A stretch of 6,310 bases of DNA from an uncultured Variovorax sp. (GTDB lineage Bacteria; Pseudomonadota; Gammaproteobacteria; Burkholderiales; Burkholderiaceae_C). The stretch is taken from NCBI GenBank assembly GCA_903872875.1, contig CAIQMJ010000284.1:1-6310 (forward strand), in the 5' to 3' direction. Made by a program: the position numbers and the translations under genes. Positions 1 through 5,534 of this stretch are shown piece by piece. Under the pieces are notes generated by a model. It was not told the origin of the DNA and ran no database searches. It was given only the letters and a program-made list of their open reading frames with translations. Each line of letters opens with the position of its first letter. The stretch's first letter is position 1.

Positions 1-354
1 GAACTCGGGCTGCTTGTCGAGGTGGCCGTACATCAGCACGGTGTCGGTCATCGTGGTGCCGGTGGCCGGTACCTCGAAGAACAGCACCGGTGTGCGGCCT
101 TCGAGCCGAACGATCTCGAGCTTCAGTCCCTCGACCTTCTGGGCTTCGACCCACTGGGCCGCATTGCGCAGCACGGTCTCGAGGTAGCCGTTCGCCGACC
201 AATCCTTGTCGAAGCCCGGCGACTTGGCGGGGATCGCGATGTAGTCGGTCAGCTGCCTGACGATGTCGGTGTCCCATTGCGTGGTGACATCGGACAGGGC
301 GCGCTCGGCGTCGAGCAGGCCCGCGGGAATCTCGCGGTGCAGGGGGGCGTTCAT
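1..354 (-). CDS. M20-family metallopeptidase (dipeptidase-like), N-terminal part only
   Basis: The reading frame begins at an ATG (354-352) and stays open to the left edge, giving 118 residues of a protein whose remainder lies outside the window. The start is well supported: a GGAG Shine-Dalgarno sequence (365-362) lies 7 bases upstream. Near the edge the protein reads YGHLDKQPEF, with H111 and D113 forming the H-x-D motif that supplies the first zinc ligands in M20 peptidases (the carnosinase/CPG2/ArgE superfamily). The preceding VLFFEVPATG strand also fits the family. Full members are usually 450-500 residues and hydrolyse dipeptides or N-acyl amino acids in the cytoplasm. Substrate cannot be told from this fragment. 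The gene is divergent from the DUF72 gene across about 105 bases, and I see no convincing promoter for it there. Confidence 0.9.
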   Translation of the reverse strand, partial: MNAPLHREIPAGLLDAERALSDVTTQWDTDIVRQLTDYIAIPAKSPGFDKDWSANGYLETVLRNAAQWVEAQKVEGLKLEIVRLEGRTPVLFFEVPATGTTMTDTVLMYGHLDKQPEF

Positions 355-404
355 CGGCAATCTCCGCTGGATGGCATGGGTGGAAACGAGGGGGAAAAAG
401 CATT

Positions 405-433
405 TTGCGCCCGCACGCGCCGCCGCGTAGAGT
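405..433 (+). promoter_or_regulatory. Candidate sigma-70 promoter of the DUF72 gene
   Basis: TTGCGC (405-410) and TAGAGT (428-433) are separated by exactly 17 bases. The -35 box matches the consensus at 3 of 6 positions and the -10 box at 4 of 6. Transcription would start near 440, leaving a leader of about 20 bases that contains the GGAG at 450-453. The boxes are weak and the call rests on spacing and position. Confidence 0.4.
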
Positions 434-459
434 GAGCGGACCTAAAACCGGAGAACGAT

Positions 460-1263
460 GTGAGCCAATCCGCGACGAGCATCCGCGTCGGCATCGGCGG
501 CTGGACCTACGAGCCGTGGCGCGACAACTTCTACCCCGCCGGCCTGCCGCAGAAGCAGGAACTGCACTACGCGAGCCGGCAGGTGACGGCCATCGAGGTC
601 AACGGCACCTACTACAGCACGATGAAGCCCGAGAGCTTCCGCAAGTGGCACGACGAGACGCCCGACGATTTCGTGTTCTCGCTCAAGGCCTCGCGCTTCG
701 CGACCAACCGCAAGCTGCTCGCCACGGCGGGCGACTCGATCTCTCGCTTCGTCGGCAGCGGCATCGCAGAACTGCAGGAGAAGCTGGGACCGATCGTCTG
801 GCAGTTCATGCCGACGAAGGTGTTCGATGCGGAGGACTTCGCGGCCTTCCTCGCACTGCTGCCGAAGAAGGAGGGCAGCCGTGCTCTGCGCCATGTGATG
901 GACGTGCGGCACGACAGCTTCAAGACGTCCGAGTATCTGGCACTCGCCCGCCAGCACGGCGTGGCGACGGTGTTCACCGACTCCGACAAGTTCCCGTCCT
1001 TCGCCGACCTGACGAGCGACTTCGCCTATGCGCGGCTGATGGCCAGCAACGCGAAGCTGAAGAACGGCTACGCACCGAAGGCACTCGACGGCTGGGCCGC
1101 CGCCGCCAAGGCCTGGGCGGCCGGCAGCGCGCCCGAAGCGCTGCCGCGTGTCGACAGCGACGGCGACCCCGCTGTTTCGCGGCGCGACGTCTTCGTGTTC
1201 TTCATCAATGGGGCGAAGGAGAAGGCGCCTGCTGCGGCGCAGGCGCTGCTCACGCGATTGTGA
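460..1263 (+). CDS. DUF72 domain protein (YecE-like)
   Basis: This is a 267-residue cytoplasmic protein of the DUF72/YecE family, which has a TIM-barrel-like fold and no firmly established biochemical activity. Family hallmarks are visible in order: G-I-G-G-W-T-Y-E-P-W with F-Y-P (residues 11-26), E-V-N-G-T-Y-Y (46-52), a W-H-D-E-T-P-D-D-F-x-F-S-L-K segment after it, G-P-I-V-W-Q-F (110-116), a V-R-H-D-S-F strand (149-154) and a C-terminal V-F-V-F-F-I-N-G segment. Length is normal for the family. The start is GTG at 460, with GGAG (450-453) 6 bases upstream. The overlapping ATG at 458 is followed at once by a TGA and cannot be used. It has its own candidate promoter and stands alone on this strand, converging on the bactofilin gene. 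Family assignment is secure; function is not. Confidence 0.95.
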   Translation: MSQSATSIRVGIGGWTYEPWRDNFYPAGLPQKQELHYASRQVTAIEVNGTYYSTMKPESFRKWHDETPDDFVFSLKASRFATNRKLLATAGDSISRFVGSGIAELQEKLGPIVWQFMPTKVFDAEDFAAFLALLPKKEGSRALRHVMDVRHDSFKTSEYLALARQHGVATVFTDSDKFPSFADLTSDFAYARLMASNAKLKNGYAPKALDGWAAAAKAWAAGSAPEALPRVDSDGDPAVSRRDVFVFFINGAKEKAPAAAQALLTRL

Positions 1264-1267
1264 GCAG
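1246..1267. terminator. Perfect 8-bp hairpin across the DUF72 stop, in a convergent gene junction
   Basis: CTGCTCAC (1246-1253) and GTGAGCAG (1260-1267) form a perfect 8-bp stem with a 6-base loop. It spans the TGA of the DUF72 gene and lies just beyond the bactofilin stop on the other strand. Its position between two convergent genes suggests a bidirectional transcript-end structure. Neither side has a U-tract, so it does not meet the usual rule for an intrinsic terminator. Confidence 0.35.
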
Positions 1268-1273
1268 TGGCGC

Positions 1274-1810
1274 TCAGGCTTCGGGCAGTTGCGTCGTCTT
1301 GATGGCCGACGCCGGCGACGTGCCGAAGCTGATCTCGCCCGACAACTGGCCGCCTTCTTCGATCACGATCTTGCCGTAGCGGATCTTGCCCGTGACCTTG
1401 CCAGTGGAGTGGATGACGAGCTTGTCGCGCACCGTCAGATTGCCGTCGAACATGCCGCGGATCTCGGCGATGTCGATGTCGGCCGAGCCCTTGAACGCAC
1501 CTTGTTCGGAGATCTGGATCACGCGCGAGTCCATCGTCGCCTCGACCGTGCCTTCCACCACGAGCGTGTCGCAATCGGTGATCTCGACGCCCTTGAGCTT
1601 GATGTTCGGGCCGACGGTGAGCTTGCTTCCGCCCTCCTTGATGGGCGCCGTCGCGGCGGGTGCCGTGGTCAACGGACTGGCGCCGCTGTTCAGTGAATGA
1701 CTGGAAGACACCGATGAGCCAGTGCTCGAACCGCTCAAGGGTGTGGTGCGGGAAGGAAGGGTGTCGACATCGCTGGTGCGCTTACCGAAGAAGGGGGACT
1801 GTGAAGCCAA
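1274..1810 (-). CDS. Bactofilin (polymer-forming cytoskeletal protein)
   Basis: Bactofilins polymerise without nucleotide into filaments that scaffold cell-wall or polar machinery at the membrane. From the TTG start at 1810 the protein has 178 residues. A short head (SPFFGKR, residues 5-11) is followed by a Ser/Thr/Pro/Ala-rich linker of about 45 residues. The bactofilin domain (about 62-162) shows the expected repeating beta-strand pattern of a right-handed beta-helix: LTVGPNIKLKG, LVVEGTVEA, IQISEQGAFKGSA, IRGMFDGNLTV, LVIHSTGKVTGKI and IVIEEGGQLSGEI. A short tail ends in KTTQLPEA. TTG is chosen because AGAGGAG lies 7 bases upstream and a possible -10 (TACGAT, 1841-1836) lies just before that. 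An ATG at 1870 would add 20 residues but has no Shine-Dalgarno sequence. The gene converges on DUF72 and is divergent from the K+ channel. Confidence 0.9.
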   Translation of the reverse strand: MASQSPFFGKRTSDVDTLPSRTTPLSGSSTGSSVSSSHSLNSGASPLTTAPAATAPIKEGGSKLTVGPNIKLKGVEITDCDTLVVEGTVEATMDSRVIQISEQGAFKGSADIDIAEIRGMFDGNLTVRDKLVIHSTGKVTGKIRYGKIVIEEGGQLSGEISFGTSPASAIKTTQLPEA

Positions 1811-1817
1811 TGGGCTG

Positions 1818-1841
1818 CTCCTCTGCAAAGCGCCTATCGTA
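1818..1841 (-). promoter_or_regulatory. Shine-Dalgarno sequence and possible -10 box that decide the bactofilin start
   Basis: Reading the minus strand, TACGAT (1841-1836, 4 of 6 matches to the -10 consensus) precedes AGAGGAG (1824-1818), which lies 7 bases before the TTG at 1810. If the -10 is real, transcription starts near 1829 and the ATG at 1870 is outside the mRNA. No recognisable -35 lies at the right distance, so the promoter part is weak; the ribosome binding site is strong. The rest of the 161-base gap to the channel (1811-1971) holds nothing else I can name. Confidence 0.5.
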
Positions 1842-1971
1842 GGAGGCCTCGGGGTCGCGTGCCGCTTCATTGCGCAAGAGTAGTAAGCAAATCGCTCGCA
1901 ACGTTGTCGGCGCGGTCGGACAACAATGCGTGCGCTTCAATGTCGCATCCATGCCCTCCAGTTCCAGTCCC

Positions 1972-2925
1972 ATGTCCAAACCTCAGGCGCAGGCCCCTGC
2001 GCCAACCCCGCCCAGCCCGGGACTCGATCCGAGTTTCGGCAAACCCACGCACGGTTGGCGCCTGCGCCTGTATTCGGTGATCTTCGAGTCCGAGACCCGG
2101 GCAGGCCGCTTGTTCGACCTGCTGCTGATCGCCGTGATCCTGCTGAGCGTCACGGTCGTCGTGCTCGACAGCGTGCAGTCCATTCGCGCCCGTTGGGGCC
2201 ATGTCTTCACCTGGTTCGAATGGGGTTTCACGACCATCTTCACGCTGGAGTACATCGCGCGGCTGGCGTGTCTGGGCCGGCCTTTGCGCTATTCGCGCAG
2301 CTTCTACGGCGTGATCGACCTGCTTGCGCTGCTGCCGACCTATCTCGCGATCCTGATGCCCGCGCTCTCGGTGCTGATCGACGTGCGCATCCTGCGGCTG
2401 CTGCGCGTGTTCCGTATCTTCAAGATGTCGCACTACGCGGCCGAGTACCGCGCGCTGGCCACCGCGCTGGCCGCGAGCCGGCGCAAGATCATGGTGTTCG
2501 TGGGCTTCGTGTTCATGGTGGTGCTGGTGCTGGGCACGCTGATGTATGTGGTCGAGGGGCCGCAGTACGGCTTCACAAGCATCCCGGTCGCCGTGTACTG
2601 GGCGATCTCGACCATGACCACGGTCGGCTTCGGCGACCTGGTGCCGAAGACCGACATCGGGCGTGGCATCGCCTCCGTGATGATGCTGCTCGGCTGGGGC
2701 GTGCTGGCCGTGCCGACAGGCATCGTGTCAGCCGAAATGGTGCGCCACGGGCGGGACGGGCGGACGTTGCCGCCAACGGACGACGCCGCGCACGCATCGA
2801 TCGGCCGCGGCCTGCTGGCCGATGCGATGGGCGCCACCGCGGTGGCGTCGTGCACGGCTTGCGGTGCCGGCAACCACGCGCCGGACGCGCGCTTCTGCAG
2901 GCGCTGCGGCCAACCACTGGCCTGA
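1972..2925 (+). CDS. Voltage-gated K+ channel (6TM) with C-terminal zinc ribbon
   Basis: This 317-residue protein is a single-subunit voltage-gated-type potassium channel that would assemble as a tetramer in the inner membrane. After a Pro/Ala-rich cytoplasmic head come S1 (about 47-67), S2 (76-100) and S3 (110-132). S4 carries positive charges every third residue (R139, R142, R145, R148, K151). S5 (172-194), a pore helix, the selectivity filter T-T-V-G-F-G-D (216-222) and S6 (229-255) follow. The filter is K+-type. A cytoplasmic linker of about 40 residues leads to C294-x2-C297 and C309-x2-C312, a compact zinc ribbon, six residues from the end. There is no RCK/TrkA domain. The start is uncertain: ATG at 1972 (MSKP) or 1951 (MPSSSSP) are both in frame, neither has a Shine-Dalgarno sequence, and the frame is open up to a TTG at 1870. 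It converges on yigZ with a 28-base gap. Confidence 0.9.
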   Translation: MSKPQAQAPAPTPPSPGLDPSFGKPTHGWRLRLYSVIFESETRAGRLFDLLLIAVILLSVTVVVLDSVQSIRARWGHVFTWFEWGFTTIFTLEYIARLACLGRPLRYSRSFYGVIDLLALLPTYLAILMPALSVLIDVRILRLLRVFRIFKMSHYAAEYRALATALAASRRKIMVFVGFVFMVVLVLGTLMYVVEGPQYGFTSIPVAVYWAISTMTTVGFGDLVPKTDIGRGIASVMMLLGWGVLAVPTGIVSAEMVRHGRDGRTLPPTDDAAHASIGRGLLADAMGATAVASCTACGAGNHAPDARFCRRCGQPLA

Positions 2926-2953
2926 GCCTGACGGCGAACCCGGAGATCCGCGA

Positions 2954-3556
2954 TCAGCGCCCGGCCGGCGCCGGATCGGTCCAGACCGCACGGCCCTGGC
3001 TCGCATCGTCGATGCGCCGCCGCAGCGCATCGGCATCGGCCTCGATGACGGTGAGCAGGGTCTGCACCAGACTGCCGTGCGCAACCTCGCCGAGCGTCGC
3101 GCCAGCAGCGGCGATCTCGCGCCGCAGCATGCCTTCCATCGAATACGGCACGCTGCAGATCAAGGTCCGCAGGCGCTGCAGCGGCAGCTTGCGTGCACCG
3201 ATCAGCGCCTGCGCGACCGCATCGGTGTAGGCACGCACCAAACCGCCGGCGCCGAGTTTCACGCCACCGAAGTAACGCACGACGGTGGCGAGCACGCCCT
3301 CGAGTTCCTGATGCCGCAGCACCTCCAGCATGGGGCGGCCGGCCGTACCGCCGGGCTCTCCGTCATCGTTGGCTGCGGACTGGCCGCCGGCCATCAGCGC
3401 CCAGCAGACATGTGCGGCTGCCGGATGTTCGGCGCGAAGCGAGGCCACGATGGCAAGCGCTGCCGCACGGTCAGCCACCGGCTGCACGCAACCGATGAAC
3501 CGGCTCTTCTTGATCACGAGTTCGCTGTGCGCGGGCTCGGCCAGGATCAGCGCCAT
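2954..3556 (-). CDS. yigZ: YigZ / IMPACT (UPF0029) family protein
   Basis: This 200-residue protein belongs to the YigZ/IMPACT family. The N-terminal UPF0029 domain (about 1-125) contains KKSRFIG (16-22), the signature D-D-G-E-P-G-G-T-A-G-R-P (64-75) and V-V-R-Y-F-G-G-V-K-L-G-A-G-G-L-V-R-A-Y (92-110). A smaller C-terminal ferredoxin-like domain follows. Eukaryotic IMPACT regulates the Gcn2 kinase; the role of bacterial YigZ is not established, though nucleic-acid or ribosome-related functions have been suggested. The ATG at 3556 lies 21 bases after the metW stop on the same strand and has no clear Shine-Dalgarno sequence, so it is probably translated from the metX-metW message. No terminator hairpin is obvious after its stop, in the short gap to the channel gene. 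Confidence 0.95.
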   Translation of the reverse strand: MALILAEPAHSELVIKKSRFIGCVQPVADRAAALAIVASLRAEHPAAAHVCWALMAGGQSAANDDGEPGGTAGRPMLEVLRHQELEGVLATVVRYFGGVKLGAGGLVRAYTDAVAQALIGARKLPLQRLRTLICSVPYSMEGMLRREIAAAGATLGEVAHGSLVQTLLTVIEADADALRRRIDDASQGRAVWTDPAPAGR

Positions 3557-3577
3557 CGCGGCATCGACGGGTGCCGT

Positions 3578-4162
3578 TCAGGCACGCTCGAACTTGAAGA
3601 CCGCGGTCGAAGCACGCAGGTTCGGCAGCCAGCGCACCTCGCGGCCTTCCTGCAGGCCGAACGCGTCGATCACGCGCAGCCTGTTCTTCTCGGCCAGCGC
3701 GCCGAAGTCGCGGAAGGTGCCAACGCGAATATTGGGCGTGTCGTACCACTGGTAAGGCAGCCGCCGCGTGACCGGCATGCGGCCGCGCGCAATGCTGAGC
3801 CGATTCGGCCAGTGCGCGAAATTGGGAAACGCGACGATGCCGGCGCGGCCGACACGCGCCGTCTCGCGCAGCATGATCTCGGCATTGCGCAGATGCTGGA
3901 GCGTGTCGATCTGCAACACGACGTCGAAGCTCGCGTCATCGAACATCGCGAGGCCTTCGTCGAGGTTCAGCTGGATCACGTCGACGCCACGACGGATGCA
4001 CTGCAGCACGTTGCCATCGGCGATCTCGACGCCGTAGCCGGTGCAGCCGCGCTCGCGCTGCAGCAGGTCGAGCAGCGCGCCATCGCCGCAGCCGAGGTCG
4101 AGCACGCGGGCGCCGTGCGGCACAAGGTTGGCGATGAGCCGTTGGGTGTCGAGATCGCTCAT
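3578..4162 (-). CDS. metW: MetW, methionine biosynthesis methyltransferase-like protein
   Basis: MetW is a class I SAM-dependent methyltransferase-fold protein, found next to metX in many proteobacteria and linked genetically to methionine synthesis; its exact reaction is not settled. The 194 residues show SAM-binding motif I V-L-D-L-G-C-G-D-G (20-28), the acidic strand-end Y-G-V-E-I (43-47, E46 expected to bind the ribose), a Q-L-N-L-D-E-G segment (64-70) and motif IV-like F-D-V-V-L-Q-I-D-T-L-Q-H-L (79-91). The typical MetW blocks F-P-N-F-x-H-W, L-P-Y-Q-W-Y-D-T-P-N-I-R and a late W-L-P-N-L-R-A follow. Length is normal. The ATG at 4162 follows the metX TGA after one base (TGA-C-ATG), so translation is almost certainly coupled. 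The same frame is open to 4411 inside metX, but MSDLDTQRLI is the expected MetW beginning. Confidence 0.96.
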   Translation of the reverse strand: MSDLDTQRLIANLVPHGARVLDLGCGDGALLDLLQRERGCTGYGVEIADGNVLQCIRRGVDVIQLNLDEGLAMFDDASFDVVLQIDTLQHLRNAEIMLRETARVGRAGIVAFPNFAHWPNRLSIARGRMPVTRRLPYQWYDTPNIRVGTFRDFGALAEKNRLRVIDAFGLQEGREVRWLPNLRASTAVFKFERA

Positions 4163-4163
4163 G

Positions 4164-5306
4164 TCACAGTTCCGCGGCGATGCGGTCGAAATAGGAACGC
4201 ACCACGCCCATGTAGCGCACGTCGTCCAGCAGGAACGCATCGTGCCCGTGCGGCGCGTCGATCTCGGCATAGCTGACGCTGCGTCGGTTGTCGAGCAGCG
4301 CCTTGACCAGTTCCCGGCTGCGCGCCGGCGAGAAGCGCCAGTCGGTCGTGAAGCTGACGAGCAGGAACTTGGCCTGCGCCTGCGCGAATGCGGCCGTGAG
4401 GTCGCCACCATGGAGACGCGCCGGGTCGAAGTAGTCGAGCGCGCGCGTGATCAGCAGATAGGTGTTGGCGTCGAAATACTCGCTGAACTTGTCGCCTTGG
4501 TAGCGCAGGTAGCTTTCGATCTGGAACTCGATCTCCTGCGTCGAATAGCGGTAGTCGGTGCCGGCCAGTTCGCCTTCGACCGCACTGCGCAACGCACGGC
4601 CGAACTTCGCGTTCATGACGTCGTCGCTGAGGTAGGTGATGTGACCGATCATTCGCGCGATGCGCAGGCCACGCTTCGGGATCACGCCGTGTTCGTAGAA
4701 ATGGCCGCCGTTGAAATCCGGGTCGGTCACGATCGCCCGCCGAGCGACCTCGTTGAAGGCGATGTTCTCTGCCGTGAGATTCGGCGCGCTCGCGACGACC
4801 ACGGCATGCCGCACGCGCGCCGGGTACTGGAGCGTCCACGACAGCGCCTGCATGCCGCCCAGGCTGCCGCCCATCACGGCCAGCGTGTCGATGCCCAGCG
4901 CATCGAGCAGCGCGGCCTGCGCGTCCACCCAGTCCTCGACCGTGACCACCGGAAAGTCGGCACCGTACACGCGGCCCGTCGCCGGGTTCGTGTGCATCGG
5001 CCCGGTGGAGCCGAAGCAGGAACCGAGGTTGTTGATGCCGATGACGAAGAAGCGATCGGTGTCGACCGGCTTGCCCGATCCGATCATGTTGTCCCACCAG
5101 CCTTCGGATTTCGGCTGGCCCGCATAGACGCCAGCCACGTGGTGCGAGGCGTTGAGCGCGTGGCAGACCAGCACCGCATTGCTGCGGTCGGCATTCAGCG
5201 TGCCGTACGTCTCGTAGGCCAGCGTGTAGTCGCTCAGAGAAGCGCCGCTCCGCAACGGCAGCGGGCCGGCGAAGGACATCGATTGGGAAAGGACTTCGAA
5301 AGACAT
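4164..5306 (-). CDS. metX: MetX, homoserine O-acyltransferase
   Basis: MetX transfers an acyl group from acetyl- or succinyl-CoA to homoserine, committing it to methionine. The 380-residue alpha/beta-hydrolase shows the complete catalytic triad: S148 in the nucleophile elbow G-G-S-L-G-G-M-Q (146-153), D322 in T-T-D-W-R-F, and H355 in P-H-G-H-D-A-F. Other family blocks are Y-E-T-Y-G-T-L-N (31-38), C-H-A-L-N-A-S-H-H (48-56), W-W-D-N-M-I-G (70-76) and G-S-C-F-G-S-T-G-P (95-103). Many proteobacterial MetX enzymes beside metW are succinyltransferases, but the acyl donor cannot be read from the sequence with certainty. The ATG at 5306 gives the usual N-terminus, yet the only Shine-Dalgarno-like GAGG (5327-5324) is 17 bases away inside the terminator stem. 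A TTG at 5315 lies 8 bases from it. Expression is probably SAM-controlled through the leader. Confidence 0.97.
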   Translation of the reverse strand: MSFEVLSQSMSFAGPLPLRSGASLSDYTLAYETYGTLNADRSNAVLVCHALNASHHVAGVYAGQPKSEGWWDNMIGSGKPVDTDRFFVIGINNLGSCFGSTGPMHTNPATGRVYGADFPVVTVEDWVDAQAALLDALGIDTLAVMGGSLGGMQALSWTLQYPARVRHAVVVASAPNLTAENIAFNEVARRAIVTDPDFNGGHFYEHGVIPKRGLRIARMIGHITYLSDDVMNAKFGRALRSAVEGELAGTDYRYSTQEIEFQIESYLRYQGDKFSEYFDANTYLLITRALDYFDPARLHGGDLTAAFAQAQAKFLLVSFTTDWRFSPARSRELVKALLDNRRSVSYAEIDAPHGHDAFLLDDVRYMGVVRSYFDRIAAEL

Positions 5307-5313
5307 GGACAGC

Positions 5314-5344
5314 AAAAACCCGGCCTCGCCAAAAACGAGCCGGG
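5314..5344 (-). terminator. Intrinsic terminator in the metX leader (riboswitch expression platform)
   Basis: On the minus strand CCCGGCTCG (5344-5336) pairs with CGA-G-GCCGGG (5328-5319), giving nine base pairs, seven of them G-C, with one bulged G. The loop is TTTTTGG and the stem is followed at once by TTTTT (5318-5314). It lies 12 bases after the SAM-II aptamer and 7 bases before the metX ATG, the place for a riboswitch-controlled attenuator. A short competing hairpin, AGCCG-ACC-CGGCT (5351-5339), uses the same 5' arm. I found no strong antiterminator pairing with the aptamer (best is CGGG with CCCG), so the switching path is unclear. Confidence 0.75.
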
Positions 5345-5355
5345 TCGGCTTCTGT

Positions 5356-5403
5356 CTTTAGCTGGATTTATAAAGCGCCCGCAAGCTGTAGCAAATCGGC
5401 GCT
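5356..5403 (-). ncRNA. SAM-II riboswitch aptamer upstream of metX
   Basis: The 48-base minus-strand segment matches the compact SAM-II (SAM-alpha) class. A perfect P1 stem, AGCGCC (5403-5398) with GGCGCT (5379-5374), is followed on its 5' side by the family signature GATTTG (5397-5392). CTTGC stands just before the 3' P1 arm, then TTTATAAAT, and the characteristic downstream GCTAAAG closes the segment (CTAAAG at 5361-5356). The pseudoknot P2 is less clean: AGCT in the loop (5387-5384) can pair with AGCT at 5363-5360. SAM-II RNAs bind S-adenosylmethionine and lower expression of methionine genes, and metA/metX-type genes are classic targets. A -10 box lies just upstream, so the transcript would begin at or next to the aptamer. 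A terminator follows. Confidence 0.85.
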
Positions 5404-5408
5404 GAACA

Positions 5409-5414
5409 AGTATA
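5409..5414 (-). promoter_or_regulatory. -10 box of the metX-metW-yigZ promoter
   Basis: TATACT (minus strand, 5414-5409) matches the sigma-70 -10 consensus at 5 of 6 positions. The predicted start, about 7 bases on, falls at 5402-5403, the first base of the SAM-II P1 stem. No -35-like hexamer is found 16-18 bases upstream; that place is occupied by the inverted repeat at 5429-5442. Confidence 0.55.
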
Positions 5415-5428
5415 GCCCGCCAGGCTTC

Positions 5429-5442
5429 ACACGCCCGCGTGT
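5429..5442. repeat. 6-bp inverted repeat in the -35 region of metX
   Basis: ACACGC (5429-5434) and GCGTGT (5437-5442) form a perfect palindrome with a 2-base centre. It overlaps the expected -35 position of the metX promoter, so it may be an operator or activator site. The surrounding 5415-5507 stretch holds no other gene or signal that I recognise. Confidence 0.35.
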
Positions 5443-5507
5443 CGCTTCGCTAACCCCCGCAGCGGCAGCACCCGCGTCCAGGCGAGCCGGCTCCGCGGTG
5501 TTTCGGT

Positions 5508-5534
5508 AAAAGGGAAGCGGCCAACCCGGTTGGC
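5508..5534 (-). terminator. Hairpin directly after the Gdt1-family gene
   Basis: GCCAAC (5534-5529), loop CGG, GTTGGC (5525-5520) forms a perfect 6-bp stem starting at the base after the TAA stop. TTTT (5511-5508) follows only after an 8-base gap containing C residues, so termination strength is doubtful. It separates the exporter gene from the metX promoter on the same strand. Confidence 0.5.

Noticed and set aside
405..1379. 324-residue plus-strand frame overlapping the DUF72 gene
   Set aside because: The frame at 460 holds all DUF72 motifs and a proper ribosome-binding site; this is its shifted shadow.
1926..3230. 434-residue plus-strand frame over the K+ channel and yigZ
   Set aside because: It is a frame shadow of the channel gene, which has S4 charges, K+ filter and transmembrane segments in the other frame.
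2822..4276. 484-residue plus-strand frame opposite yigZ and metW
   Set aside because: It covers two clearly recognised genes on the other strand and has Arg-rich composition without motifs.
4163..4411. Longer metW start inside metX
   Set aside because: The extra residues are Arg/Ser-rich, antisense-like composition out of frame with metX; the MetW family begins near MSDLDTQRLI, and TGA-C-ATG is a normal coupled junction.
4041..5405. 454-residue open frame on the plus strand opposite metX
   Set aside because: It is antisense to metX, whose catalytic motifs are complete. Its translation is Arg/Ala/His-rich with no recognisable domain, and GC-rich DNA keeps such frames open by chance.
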